Origin: DSOS01 sp035286585
GTDB lineage: Bacteria > Chloroflexota > Anaerolineae > Anaerolineales > UBA4823
NCBI GenBank assembly: GCA_035286585.1
Contig: DATEDC010000172.1
Location: forward strand, 1-49,454
DNA length: 49,454 nucleotides
Reading direction: 5' to 3'
A program made the translations under genes and the position numbers. Of the stretch, positions 39,704-48,227 are shown piece after piece; position 1 is the first letter of the stretch, and every line of letters begins with the position of its first letter. Below the pieces are notes generated by a model. It was given only the letters and a program-made list of their open reading frames with translations, did no database searches and was not told the origin of the DNA.

Positions 39704-41767
39704 ATGATTGGTAATCTTGGTTACGGCGCGCTCGTCATTACTTTCCTGATTTCTTTGTACGGAGTTGGGGCTGCGATCTACGGCGTACGCCGGAACGCCC
39801 CCGCCTGGGTGGACAGCGCCCGCAATGCCATGCTGCTCACCTTTCCCCTGCTGAGCCTGACCGCGGCGAGCATCATCTATCTGCTGGTGAGCGGCAGCTA
39901 CGAGTTCGAATACGTGGCTTCGGTGACCAGCAACAGCATGCCCCTGTACCTGCGGGTGACCGCGCTATGGGGAGGGCAGGCCGGGTCCCTGGTTTTCTGG
40001 ACCTGGCTGATGTCAGCTTTCGCTTCGGCGGTCACCTTACGCAAGTGGGATCGGGATCGCGAGTTCCTGCCCTGGGTGATCGTGGTTTCTCTGCTGACCC
40101 TGGCGTTCTTCCTGATCCTGATCATCTTCCTGGAGAACCCCTTCGCCCGCATCTGGAGGGTGCCGCTGGGCAACCCGGTGGTCGCCATGTTCCCGCCAGC
40201 CGGCGCCGAGCTGCTGGTCCAGACGGATGGGCAGGGCCTGAACCCCTTGCTGCGCCATCCGGGGATGATCATTCATCCGCCGATGCTCTACCTGGGCTTT
40301 GTTTCCTTCGTCATCCCCTACGCCTTTGCAATAGCGGCTCTGGTGACCGGGCGCTCCGACGACCGCTGGATCCGCATCACCCGCCGCTGGACGCTGGTCG
40401 CCTGGCTGTTTCTCTCCCTCGGCCTGATCCTGGGCGGGCGCTGGGCTTATGACGTATTGGGCTGGGGCGGCTACTGGGGCTGGGACCCGGTGGAGATCGC
40501 CGCTTTCATGCCCTGGCTGACTGGCACCGCTTTCCTGCATTCGGTCATGATCCAGGAGAAACGCGGCATGCTCAAGCACTGGAACATGGTATTGGTCATC
40601 CTGACCTACGATCTGGTGATCTTCGGCACTTTTCTCACCCGCTCGGGCGTGCTCTCCTCGGTGCACGCCTTTGCCCAGAGCGCTATTGGACCGCTGTTCT
40701 TTAGTTTTATCGGGCTGACTTTCATCGTCTCGCTTTCCTTGCTGCTCCGCCGCTGGAACGAGCTCAAGTCCGAGGCATACCTGACCTCCTGGTTCTCGCG
40801 CGAGGCCTTGTTTTTGCTGAACAACCTGCTTTTCATGGGCATCCTGGTGGTGTGCTTCTGGGGTGTGATCTTCCCCCTGATCTCCGAGCTGATCACCGGT
40901 CAAAAACTCACTGTAAGCTCGACGTTCTACGAGCCGGCAACCGGGCCGCTGTTCGCTGGGTTGCTGCTCTTGATGGGCATCGCTCCGCTAGCAGCCTGGC
41001 GACATTCCACGATGAAAACGCTGGGCCGGGCGGTCTGGAAGCCTTTCAGCGTCTCGCTGGCCGTGCTGGCGCTGATCTTGGTCGCCGGCATACGCCAACC
41101 GGCTGCGCTGCTGGGTTTCTGGCTCTCGGCGTTTGTGGCTGCGGTGACGCTGTACGAATTCTGGCGCGGCGCCCTGGCGCGCCACCGCAAATCCGATGAG
41201 AGCCTGCCGCTGGCCCTCTGGCGGCTGGCCGGGCGCAACCGCCGCCGCTACGGCGGCTACGTGATCCACCTGGGGGTGGTGTTGATGGCGATCGGCGTCA
41301 TCGGCATCGAGATCTTCCAGAGCGAGACGCAAGCCACCATCGGCCAGGGCGAGCAGATCAGCCTGGGCAATTACACCCTGCGCTACGATTCGCTGGCGAC
41401 CTTCGACACCCCCGATGGGCGCAACGTCGCCCGGGCGGTGGTGAGCGTCTATAAGGGCGGCAGCTACATTGGTGAGCTGTACCCCCGCCGGGATTACTAT
41501 TACGAATCCCAGCAGCCGATGACCATCCCCGGCGTGCGCAGCACCTGGGAGGATGATTTCTATGTTTTGCTGGTGGACTGGCAGCCGGTCTCCACAGTAG
41601 GCGCCACCTTCAGGGTCTATCACAACCCGCTGGTGAACTGGATGTGGACGGGCGGCATCATCTTCATCCTGGGAACGCTGGTGGCGGCTTGGCCCGACCG
41701 GGACCCGGAGCCCGCAGCAGTGAGGATCCGGCGACCGAGACTGGCCTCGCTCGAGGCGCGCGGCTGA
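39704..41767 (+). CDS. ccmF: CcmF heme lyase
   Basis: A 687-residue membrane protein with about fifteen helices. The WWD domain of the heme-handling protein superfamily is intact (WGGYWGWDPVEIAAFMPWL, near residue 253), with flanking HPPMLYLGF and LTRSGVLSSVHAFAQS regions that supply conserved histidines. It joins heme from CcmE to CXXCH apoproteins at the outer face of the membrane. GGAG at 39694-39697 precedes ATG 39704. The 13 upstream in-frame codons are unlikely to be used. The C-terminal part includes an exported domain with YEVLL-like beta strands and a last helix. Confidence 0.95.
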   Translation: MIGNLGYGALVITFLISLYGVGAAIYGVRRNAPAWVDSARNAMLLTFPLLSLTAASIIYLLVSGSYEFEYVASVTSNSMPLYLRVTALWGGQAGSLVFWTWLMSAFASAVTLRKWDRDREFLPWVIVVSLLTLAFFLILIIFLENPFARIWRVPLGNPVVAMFPPAGAELLVQTDGQGLNPLLRHPGMIIHPPMLYLGFVSFVIPYAFAIAALVTGRSDDRWIRITRRWTLVAWLFLSLGLILGGRWAYDVLGWGGYWGWDPVEIAAFMPWLTGTAFLHSVMIQEKRGMLKHWNMVLVILTYDLVIFGTFLTRSGVLSSVHAFAQSAIGPLFFSFIGLTFIVSLSLLLRRWNELKSEAYLTSWFSREALFLLNNLLFMGILVVCFWGVIFPLISELITGQKLTVSSTFYEPATGPLFAGLLLLMGIAPLAAWRHSTMKTLGRAVWKPFSVSLAVLALILVAGIRQPAALLGFWLSAFVAAVTLYEFWRGALARHRKSDESLPLALWRLAGRNRRRYGGYVIHLGVVLMAIGVIGIEIFQSETQATIGQGEQISLGNYTLRYDSLATFDTPDGRNVARAVVSVYKGGSYIGELYPRRDYYYESQQPMTIPGVRSTWEDDFYVLLVDWQPVSTVGATFRVYHNPLVNWMWTGGIIFILGTLVAAWPDRDPEPAAVRIRRPRLASLEARG

Positions 41768-41781
41768 GAGAGGCGTTTGCG

Positions 41782-42273
41782 ATGATGAAGCGTACATTCA
41801 TAGCGTTGCTGCTTGCTTTGCTGTATATCTCCCTGGCAGCCGGCCTTGCCCAGGCCCAGGGGAGCCAGCCCAACCCCCCCAGCGACGACGCCGTGAACGC
41901 TATCGCCAAGGGGTTGTACTGCCCGGTGTGCGAGAACATCCCCCTGGACGTGTGCGGCACGCAAGCCTGCGTCCAGTGGCGTGAGCTGATCCGCGAGAAG
42001 CTCGCTCAGGGCTGGGGCGAGGCCCGGATCAAGCAGTATTTTGTGAACCAGTACGGCGATCGCGTGCTGGCGACGCCGCCGGCGCGCGGCTTCAATTGGC
42101 TGGTGTACCTTGTCCCGCCGCTGGCGATCCTGGCCGGGGCATATATCTTGTTCCGCGCCTTTTCCATCTGGCGGGCAAAGGCGCCCCAAGCGGCGGCATC
42201 GATCGAAAGACCTGGGCTGGCGCAAGGAGATGAATATATCCGCCGCCTTGAGGAGGAGCTGAATAAGCGCTGA
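41782..42273 (+). CDS. ccmH: CcmH-type thiol reductant with extra cysteines
   Basis: A 163-residue protein with a signal segment or anchor, the CcmH domain with redox pair CPVC (47-50, in IAKGLYCPVCENIPL) and a C-terminal helix (about 106-125). Two further cysteines (C58, C63 in DVCGTQACVQW) lie close by, more than in common CcmH. It would keep CXXCH motifs reduced for heme attachment. GAGAGAGG precedes ATG 41782. Its presence beside a CXXXY-type CcmE matters, because such systems often lack CcmH. Confidence 0.9.
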   Translation: MMKRTFIALLLALLYISLAAGLAQAQGSQPNPPSDDAVNAIAKGLYCPVCENIPLDVCGTQACVQWRELIREKLAQGWGEARIKQYFVNQYGDRVLATPPARGFNWLVYLVPPLAILAGAYILFRAFSIWRAKAPQAAASIERPGLAQGDEYIRRLEEELNKR

Positions 42274-42326
42274 GGCGCATCTGGTATTCGGCCAGATGCC
42301 TGTGCTCAGCTTCCCGGTGGATTGCT

Positions 42327-42905
42327 ATGGAAACGATAGAAATGACCGAAAGCGCCGTTCCTGAGGCTGAAAGCCTCCCCGCCCGCATCCCCTGGGGTCG
42401 CGTACTGGTTTGGACGGGGCTGTTGGCCCTGCTGGTGATCCTGGCGCTGGGCTTGCTGCGCACCGAGTTGGGGCCGGTGGCAATTGGGCAGCGGGTGCCG
42501 GATTTTACCCTGACCACCTTCGCCGGCGAGCAGATCAGGCTCGCGGATCTGCGCGGCAAAGTGGTGGTGCTCAACTTTTGGGCTTCCTGGTGCAAACCGT
42601 GCGAGCAGGAAGCGGCTGACCTGGAGGCCGCCTGGCGCTACTACCAGCCCCGCGGCGATGTGATCTTCCTGGGTGTGGATTACGTGGACACTGAGCCCGA
42701 GGCGCTGGCCTATCTACAAAAGTTCGATATCACCTACCCCAACGGACCGGACCTGGGGACGCGCATCTCCCAGGCGTTTCGCATCAAGGGCGTTCCCGAG
42801 ACCTACATCATCGACCAGGAGCAGGTGCTGCGCAATATCCAGATCAGCCCATTCTCCTCGCTGAGCGATATCAAATCCAGGGTCGACCCCTTGCTCAACC
42901 AGTGA
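42327..42905 (+). CDS. ccmG: CcmG/ResA-type thiol-disulfide oxidoreductase
   Basis: A 192-residue membrane-anchored thioredoxin-fold protein. An N-terminal helix (about 24-44) is followed by the TlpA/ResA fold with active site C89-K-P-C92 in FWASWCKPCEQEA and the cis-Pro loop GVPETYII. It reduces disulfides in apocytochromes or CcmH in cytochrome c maturation. The gene lies between ccmH and the ccmI-like gene, which fits CcmG. The name is by context, since ResA and TlpA share the fold. Confidence 0.88.
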   Translation: METIEMTESAVPEAESLPARIPWGRVLVWTGLLALLVILALGLLRTELGPVAIGQRVPDFTLTTFAGEQIRLADLRGKVVVLNFWASWCKPCEQEAADLEAAWRYYQPRGDVIFLGVDYVDTEPEALAYLQKFDITYPNGPDLGTRISQAFRIKGVPETYIIDQEQVLRNIQISPFSSLSDIKSRVDPLLNQ

Positions 42906-42948
42906 GTTTTGGCCGGGATGCAACCACACTTGTTTTTGACTCAGGCTT

Positions 42949-43482
42949 ATGGACATTGGTTCGATTTTTCTAATTCTTAGTTTGCTCGTCCTGGTGGGCG
43001 TGTTCGTCAGCCGCCCGTTTTTCGAGCGTCGCTCTGTGCAGATGAGCGCTGTGGAGCATGAGGTTTCCGCTCTGTTGGCTGAGCGCGACCGGATACTGAA
43101 CGCCCTTCAGGAGCTGGATTTCGACTTCACCCTGGGGAAAATCCCCGCGGAAGATTACCCGGCCCAGCGCGCCGCGCTGCTCCAGAGCGGTGCGGCTGTG
43201 CTGCGCCAGCTGGATGCCTTCCATGTAGGGGGCGCTGAGGTCGATTTGGTACTGGAAGCAGCCATCGCCGCCCGGCGGGCGGATGCCGCTGTCCTGGCTT
43301 CTGCACCCAACAACTCGGGCAGGCGTTCCCTTCCGGCTACCCCGGATGACAGCCTGGAAGCCCTGATCGCCAGCCGCCGGCGAGAACGCAACGGTAAATC
43401 GGCGGGTTTTTGCCCCAACTGCGGCCGACCGGTGCAAAAATCGGATCGCTTCTGTCCCAATTGCGGGGGGAGCCTGGCCTGA
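42949..43482 (+). CDS. CcmI-like protein with C-terminal double-cysteine zinc ribbon
   Basis: A 177-residue protein. One N-terminal helix (about 4-22), then a coiled-coil segment LLAERDRILNALQELDFDFTLGKIPAEDY that matches the N-terminal CcmI signature, then a linker of low complexity, and a C-terminal zinc ribbon (CPNCGRPVQKSDRFCPNCGGSL). The TPR part of proteobacterial CcmI is missing. It may hold apocytochromes or regulate assembly. Zinc ribbons also occur in the protein at 8940-9875. Confidence 0.8.
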   Translation: MDIGSIFLILSLLVLVGVFVSRPFFERRSVQMSAVEHEVSALLAERDRILNALQELDFDFTLGKIPAEDYPAQRAALLQSGAAVLRQLDAFHVGGAEVDLVLEAAIAARRADAAVLASAPNNSGRRSLPATPDDSLEALIASRRRERNGKSAGFCPNCGRPVQKSDRFCPNCGGSLA

Positions 43483-43558
43483 AATGCGCCTGGGGGGCGT
43501 ATTTGCCAGGCTGGCCGTTCGAACCTCAGAAAATATCTCTCTACCACGGCATTATTTT

Positions 43559-45484
43559 ATGAGCCGCTATCAGTATTTTTTCGTCTTGATTGCTCTGCTG
43601 CTCTCCGCCTGCTCTATTTCCCTGGCGGAGGATATCACTCCCCCGCCAGGATCGGAGGTCCGCCCAGCTCAACAGGCGCAGCCGGCAGCCGTCAGCGGAC
43701 CGCTCTACCCGTTGGTGCCCCCCAATCCGCAGGCTGGGCAGGCGATCTACACCGAAAAGTGCGCCCCCTGCCACGGCGCCCGCGGACTGGGTGATGGTCC
43801 CCAGGCGGCGCAGCTCCCCAACCCGCCTGCCCCGCTAGGCGCTCCGGATTTCGCCCGCCAGGCGACCCCTGCGCGCTGGTACACCCAGGTCACTCAGGGG
43901 AATTTGGAGCGATTCATGCCGCCCTTCGACAGCCTGTCGGACCGTGAGCGCTGGGACGTGGTGGCTTACGCGTTTTCCCTGAGCGTCTCCCAGGAGTTGA
44001 TCGAGCAGGGCGAGGCGCTCTACCAGGCTAATTGCGCTGGCTGCCACGGCGAACTGGGCAAAGGTGACGGCCCGGAAGCCGCAACGCTGGGGACTGCGCT
44101 GACCGATCTCAGCTCCCAGGCATTCATGGCGGAGAAATCCGGGCAGGATCTCTTCCAGGCGATCACTCAAGGCGTTGAGCCCGATATGCCCGCCTTTGCC
44201 GAAAAATTGACGGAGGGCGAGCGTTGGTCGCTGGCAACCTATCTGCGCAGCCTGACATTTGCAGCGCCGGGCGAGGCGCCCCTCACCGCCCAAGGCGGCC
44301 CCGCATCCGGGAGCACCCCCGTGCCGCTGGGGGAGATCACGCCCACTGTAGCGATCACCATCACGCAGGAGCTAACCAGCTCCCTGGAAGCCGGGGTGGT
44401 TAACGGGAATGTGGTCAACGCCTCCGGGGGAGAAGTGCCGGATGACCTGGTCCTCACCCTGTATGCCTTTGACAGCATGCAGGTCGTCTTCACCCAGACG
44501 GTGACCATCGGGCCTGACGAAAAATTCACTTTCGAACCGGTGGAAATGCTGCCCCAGCGCGCCTTCCTGGTGACCACCGAGTACAATGGCAATACCTATG
44601 GCTCGGATATCGGCGTGGTGCGCAGCGAAGAAACCAGCCTGAGCCTGCCGATCTTGATTTACGAGACCACCACCGACGCCTCCATTTTACGCGTGGACCG
44701 TTTGCACCTGTTCTTTGAGTTCATCGACTCCCAGCGCATGCGGGTGATCGAGCTGTACATCATGTCCAACCCGTCCGATAAAGCCCTGGTCGCCGAGGCT
44801 GAAGGCCAGCCGGTGGTGCGCTTCATTTTGCCGGAGGGCGCCACCAATCTGGAATTTCAAGATGGCGCGCTGGGCGACCGCTTCATCCAGACCGAGGATG
44901 GCTTTGGCGATACGGTCACCGTGCGACCGGGTATGGGTTTGTATGAGGTACTGTTCGCTTACGAAATGCCCTACAACCGCAAGCTCGATCTGGTGAAGCC
45001 GGTGAATCTGCCTGTGGATGCGGTGGTGATCCTCATCCCCGAAAACGGGATTAAAGTCAAAGGTGAGGCGCTGGTAGATGAGGGTACCCGCGACATGCAG
45101 GGCGCGCTCTACCACCTGTACAATGGCGGCAGCCTCCAGCCGGGCGACACCCTCAGCCTGACCATCAGCGGACGACCGGCCGGCGCCCGGCCCTCAATTC
45201 TGGCTGGTTCCAGCACCAGCCTGGTGCTTGGCGTGGGCGCGTTCGGCCTGGCTTTGATCCTGGCGGGCGTCTGGCTTTACCGGCGCGCCGGCAGGGCGGT
45301 GATGGACGATGAAGACGAGGAAGTCGATCTGCCGGAAAGCGGCCTGGAATTCGACAGTTCCGAGACGGTGATGGACGCCATCATCGCCCTCGACGATCTA
45401 TACCAGAGCGGCGAGCTGCCCGAGGAGGCCTACCAGCAGCGCCGCGCGGCGCTGAAAGCACGCTTGCAGTCGTTGCTGGATTGA
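43559..45484 (+). CDS. Diheme cytochrome c lipoprotein with large exported domain and SHOCT-like tail
   Basis: A 641-residue lipoprotein (lipobox LLLSAC). Two cytochrome c domains come first, with CAPCHGARGLG and CAGCHGELGKG and Met regions FMPPF and DMPAF. About 330 residues of beta-rich exported region follow (TVAITITQEL, then a domain with IGPDEKFTFEPVEMLPQ). A membrane helix is near 570-590, and an acidic cytoplasmic tail ends in a SHOCT-like helix pair (IALDDLYQSGELPEEAYQQRRAALKARLQ). It is embedded in the ccm operon, stop nine bases before ccmA. The ribosome site for ATG 43559 is weak. It could serve as a substrate or electron donor during maturation, a guess. Confidence 0.82.
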   Translation: MSRYQYFFVLIALLLSACSISLAEDITPPPGSEVRPAQQAQPAAVSGPLYPLVPPNPQAGQAIYTEKCAPCHGARGLGDGPQAAQLPNPPAPLGAPDFARQATPARWYTQVTQGNLERFMPPFDSLSDRERWDVVAYAFSLSVSQELIEQGEALYQANCAGCHGELGKGDGPEAATLGTALTDLSSQAFMAEKSGQDLFQAITQGVEPDMPAFAEKLTEGERWSLATYLRSLTFAAPGEAPLTAQGGPASGSTPVPLGEITPTVAITITQELTSSLEAGVVNGNVVNASGGEVPDDLVLTLYAFDSMQVVFTQTVTIGPDEKFTFEPVEMLPQRAFLVTTEYNGNTYGSDIGVVRSEETSLSLPILIYETTTDASILRVDRLHLFFEFIDSQRMRVIELYIMSNPSDKALVAEAEGQPVVRFILPEGATNLEFQDGALGDRFIQTEDGFGDTVTVRPGMGLYEVLFAYEMPYNRKLDLVKPVNLPVDAVVILIPENGIKVKGEALVDEGTRDMQGALYHLYNGGSLQPGDTLSLTISGRPAGARPSILAGSSTSLVLGVGAFGLALILAGVWLYRRAGRAVMDDEDEEVDLPESGLEFDSSETVMDAIIALDDLYQSGELPEEAYQQRRAALKARLQSLLD

Positions 45485-45492
45485 TTAAGAGG

Positions 45493-46233
45493 ATGTCCGA
45501 GATTAGTTCCCAGAACAGCCATGTGATCGACGTGCGCAAGCTCGTCAAGCGCTTCGGTTTAAAGACCGTGCTGCGCGGCCTGGACTTCCAGGTGCAGCCG
45601 GGCGAGTTCGTGGCGTTGCTGGGGCCTAACGGGGCGGGCAAGACCACCTTTCTGCGCATCCTGGCTTCGCTCTCCCGGCCTTCCCTGGGCGAGGTGCGCA
45701 TTGCCGGCTATCGTCTGCCAGCCCAGGCCGCCGCGGTGCGCCGCCGCCTGGGCGTGGTCTCGCACCTGCCGCTGCTCTACGGCGACCTGACAGCAGAGGA
45801 GAATCTGCGCTTTTACGCTCGCATGTACGGGGTGCCGGAACGGACCGAGCGGGTGGCGGAGGTGTTGGAGCTGGTGGGGCTGGCGTACCGCGGCCGCGAT
45901 CTGGTGCGCACCTATTCGCGTGGCATGCAGCAGCGCCTGGCGATTGGGCGCGCCGTCCTTCACGACCCGGAGGTGGTGCTCTTTGATGAGCCGCATACCG
46001 GCCTGGACCAGGACGCCTGCAATATGCTCGACGGCGTGCTGCGCGAGGTGGCGGCCCGCGGGCGCACGGTGGTGATGACCTCCCACGACCTGGCTCGCGC
46101 TGCCGACCTGGCCTCGCGCTTCGACGTGCTTTCGCGCGGCGTGATCGCTGCCTCGCTGCCTCGCGCTGAGATTGATACCCGCGACCTGCTGGCTTTCTAC
46201 CGCCAGGCGGCGGAGGGGGTGATGGTGGCATGA
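45493..46233 (+). CDS. ccmA: CcmA heme exporter ATP-binding protein
   Basis: A 246-residue ABC ATPase: Walker A GPNGAGKTT at 44-52, the signature TYSRGMQQRLAIGRAV (with SRG in place of the usual SGG, common in CcmA), Walker B VVLFDEPHTGLD and H-loop VVMTSHDLARA. It works with CcmB and CcmC in loading heme onto CcmE. ATG 45493 is chosen. A TTG at 45481 that overlaps the previous stop is an alternative. Confidence 0.92.
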   Translation: MSEISSQNSHVIDVRKLVKRFGLKTVLRGLDFQVQPGEFVALLGPNGAGKTTFLRILASLSRPSLGEVRIAGYRLPAQAAAVRRRLGVVSHLPLLYGDLTAEENLRFYARMYGVPERTERVAEVLELVGLAYRGRDLVRTYSRGMQQRLAIGRAVLHDPEVVLFDEPHTGLDQDACNMLDGVLREVAARGRTVVMTSHDLARAADLASRFDVLSRGVIAASLPRAEIDTRDLLAFYRQAAEGVMVA

Positions 46234-46958
46234 GTCAGGGGATGCGCGTGGTGGCTGGGGAGACCCGGGCAGCCCAGGCTGGCGCAGGAAGTTTCCTGCG
46301 CGCCCTGCTCGCCGTGGTCTGGAAGGACCTGGCCGCTGAGCTGCGCAGCCGTGAGCTGATCTCAGCCATGCTGGTGTTCGCCCTGCTGGTGATCTTGATC
46401 TTTAATTTCGCCCTGGAGCTGGACCCGCGCACCCGCAGAACGGTCTCCTCGGGCGTCTTGTGGGTGACCTTCGCCTTTGCCGGCACATTGGGGCTCAACC
46501 GCTCAATGGCGATCGAGAAGGACCGCGGCTGCCTGGATGGCCTGCTGCTTGCCCCGGTGGACCGCAGCGCCATCTATTTCGGCAAGGCGATAGGCAACCT
46601 GGTCTTCATGCTGATGGTGGAAGCCATTGTCCTGCCGGTCTATACCGTGTTATATTCGGTCAATTTGTTCCAACCGGGGCTGATCCTTGTAATCCTGTTG
46701 GGCTCGATCGGCTACACCGCCATCGGCACCCTGCTGGCCAGCATGGCCGTCCACACCCGCACCCGCGATATCCTGCTGCCTATTTTGCTCTTTCCGGTGG
46801 CTATCCCGGTGCTGATCGCCTCGGTCAAGGCCAGCGCGGGTTTTCTGGAGGCGATCCCGCTGGAAGAGATCATGCCCTGGTTGAACCTGATCATCGCTTA
46901 TGATGTAATTTTCATTGCTGTAGCCTACATGGTGTTCGATTTCATTGTGGAGGAGTAA
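46230..46958 (+). CDS. ccmB: CcmB heme exporter membrane subunit
   Basis: A 242-residue membrane protein with six helices, starting ATG inside the ccmA stop (ATGA). Family segments are VWKDLAAELRSRELISAMLVFALLVILIFNFAL, WVTFAFAGTLGLNRSMAIEKDRGCLDGLLLAPVDRSAIYFGKAIGN and the final FIVEE. It forms the ABC complex with CcmA. Confidence 0.95.
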   Translation: MSQGMRVVAGETRAAQAGAGSFLRALLAVVWKDLAAELRSRELISAMLVFALLVILIFNFALELDPRTRRTVSSGVLWVTFAFAGTLGLNRSMAIEKDRGCLDGLLLAPVDRSAIYFGKAIGNLVFMLMVEAIVLPVYTVLYSVNLFQPGLILVILLGSIGYTAIGTLLASMAVHTRTRDILLPILLFPVAIPVLIASVKASAGFLEAIPLEEIMPWLNLIIAYDVIFIAVAYMVFDFIVEE

Positions 46959-46962
46959 TTGA

Positions 46963-47661
46963 ATGGAGCCTAAACCGCGTTTTCTCACCATTCTGGATTC
47001 AATCAGCGCGGTCCTGTTCGTGGTCGCGCTGGGCATGGTCTTTTTCTATGCTCCTACCGAAAGGGTCATGGGGGCGGTGCAGCGCGTGTTCTATTTCCAC
47101 GTCGCCACCGCCTGGGTGGGCATGCTGGGCTTTATGGCGGCCGGCGTGGCTGGCGTCGCCTACCTGCGCTCCAGCGACCGCAAGTGGGATACCGTCAGCC
47201 TGGCCGCGGTGGAAATCAGCCTGGTGTTCTTCTTTATAACCATCATCATGGGCTCGATCTGGGCACGCCCGGCCTGGGGTACCTGGTGGACCTGGGAGCC
47301 GCGCCTGACCACCGCCACGATTGTCGAGCTGGTCTACGCCGCCTACCTGATGCTGCGCCAGGGGATTGAAGACCCCGACCGGCGGGCGCGCTTCGGGGCG
47401 GTTTACACCATCCTGGGGTTTATCAGCGTGCCGGTCACCTTCCTCTCCATCCGCCTGTACCGCACCATCCATCCGACGGTGTTCGGGGTGAGCAGCCCGG
47501 AGGCGGAGGGCGAATTCAGCATGACCCCGAGCATGCTGCAAACCCTGATCTTCAGCGTGCTCACTTTCTCGGTGATCTTCTCTTCGCTGCTCTGGCACCG
47601 CATCCGCCTGGGCCGCCTGGCCGAAAAGGTCGAGCAGCTCCGCCTGAAGATCGCCCATTAG
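46963..47661 (+). CDS. ccmC: CcmC heme-handling protein
   Basis: A 232-residue membrane protein with six helices. The WWD domain is present (WGTWWTWEPRLTT, about 105-117). The flanking histidines H46 (VFYFHVATA) and H170 region (YRTIHPTVF) are conserved. It delivers heme to CcmE. It starts four bases after ccmB, and its stop is followed at once by GGAGG serving the next gene. Confidence 0.95.
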   Translation: MEPKPRFLTILDSISAVLFVVALGMVFFYAPTERVMGAVQRVFYFHVATAWVGMLGFMAAGVAGVAYLRSSDRKWDTVSLAAVEISLVFFFITIIMGSIWARPAWGTWWTWEPRLTTATIVELVYAAYLMLRQGIEDPDRRARFGAVYTILGFISVPVTFLSIRLYRTIHPTVFGVSSPEAEGEFSMTPSMLQTLIFSVLTFSVIFSSLLWHRIRLGRLAEKVEQLRLKIAH

Positions 47662-47671
47662 GAGGCATGCC

Positions 47672-47827
47672 ATGACGCCGGATACGACCAACTATCTTAT
47701 TCTCGGCTACTTCGTCTTTTTCACCGTGATGGTGATCTACCTGTTCAGCCTGTACTGGCGCAGCCGCAGTTTAAAGCAGGATGTCGAGCTGCTTGAAGAG
47801 CTAGAGAGGCAAGGGAAGAATAATTAA
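47672..47827 (+). CDS. ccmD: CcmD-like small membrane protein
   Basis: A 51-residue protein beginning MTPDTTNYLILGYFVFF, with one membrane helix (about 8-28) and a charged coiled tail ending ELLEELERQGKNN. Size, single helix and place after ccmC match CcmD, which holds CcmE to the CcmABC complex. GGAGG (47661-47665) precedes ATG 47672. An ATG five bases earlier runs straight into a stop. Sequence alone is too short for certainty. Confidence 0.75.
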   Translation: MTPDTTNYLILGYFVFFTVMVIYLFSLYWRSRSLKQDVELLEELERQGKNN

Positions 47828-47831
47828 CCCG

Positions 47832-48065
47832 GTGGAAGGCGCCCAGGAGCCGCCACTGCCCACCCCCGGCATCCCGGTGCAGACCGCCTGCGGCGGGCAG
47901 ATCCTCTTCGAGCAGGGTACCCCCACCGCGATCCACCGCGGCCGGCGGGTGTATTTCTGCCTGCCCGCCTGCCTGGAGGACTTCGCCCGTGATCCGGAGA
48001 CTTCCTGCCTGGCGGAGGGACAACCGGATCGCTTAGGCGCTGAAATCACTGAAGCCGCTGAATAG
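47832..48065 (+). CDS. Small YHS-like, cysteine-bearing protein
   Basis: A 77-residue protein starting at GTG 47832, five bases after the ccmD-like stop. The middle (PVQTACGGQILFEQGTPTAIHRGRRVYFCLPACLEDFARDPETSCL) resembles a YHS/TRASH-type metal-binding domain, with a YFC..C pair and an N-terminal cysteine. YHS domains bind copper or other heavy metals and are often found with metal transport proteins. It is last in the ccm operon and may hold a metal. The ribosome site is weak, so the start is uncertain. Confidence 0.65.
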   Translation: MEGAQEPPLPTPGIPVQTACGGQILFEQGTPTAIHRGRRVYFCLPACLEDFARDPETSCLAEGQPDRLGAEITEAAE

Positions 48066-48227
48066 GGGTTAGTCTCTGAGCGGAGGGCGCTGTCAGCATC
48101 CTTAGTCGCAGGGATATCCCGTTGCAGGATTCTTGACGTCTCTGCAACTTTGCTGCTTTGCGTTATTCTTATTACCAACCCCGTATAAAACGACCGGATG
48201 GGTCTTTGGGGAGCAGTGGCAGGCTTT

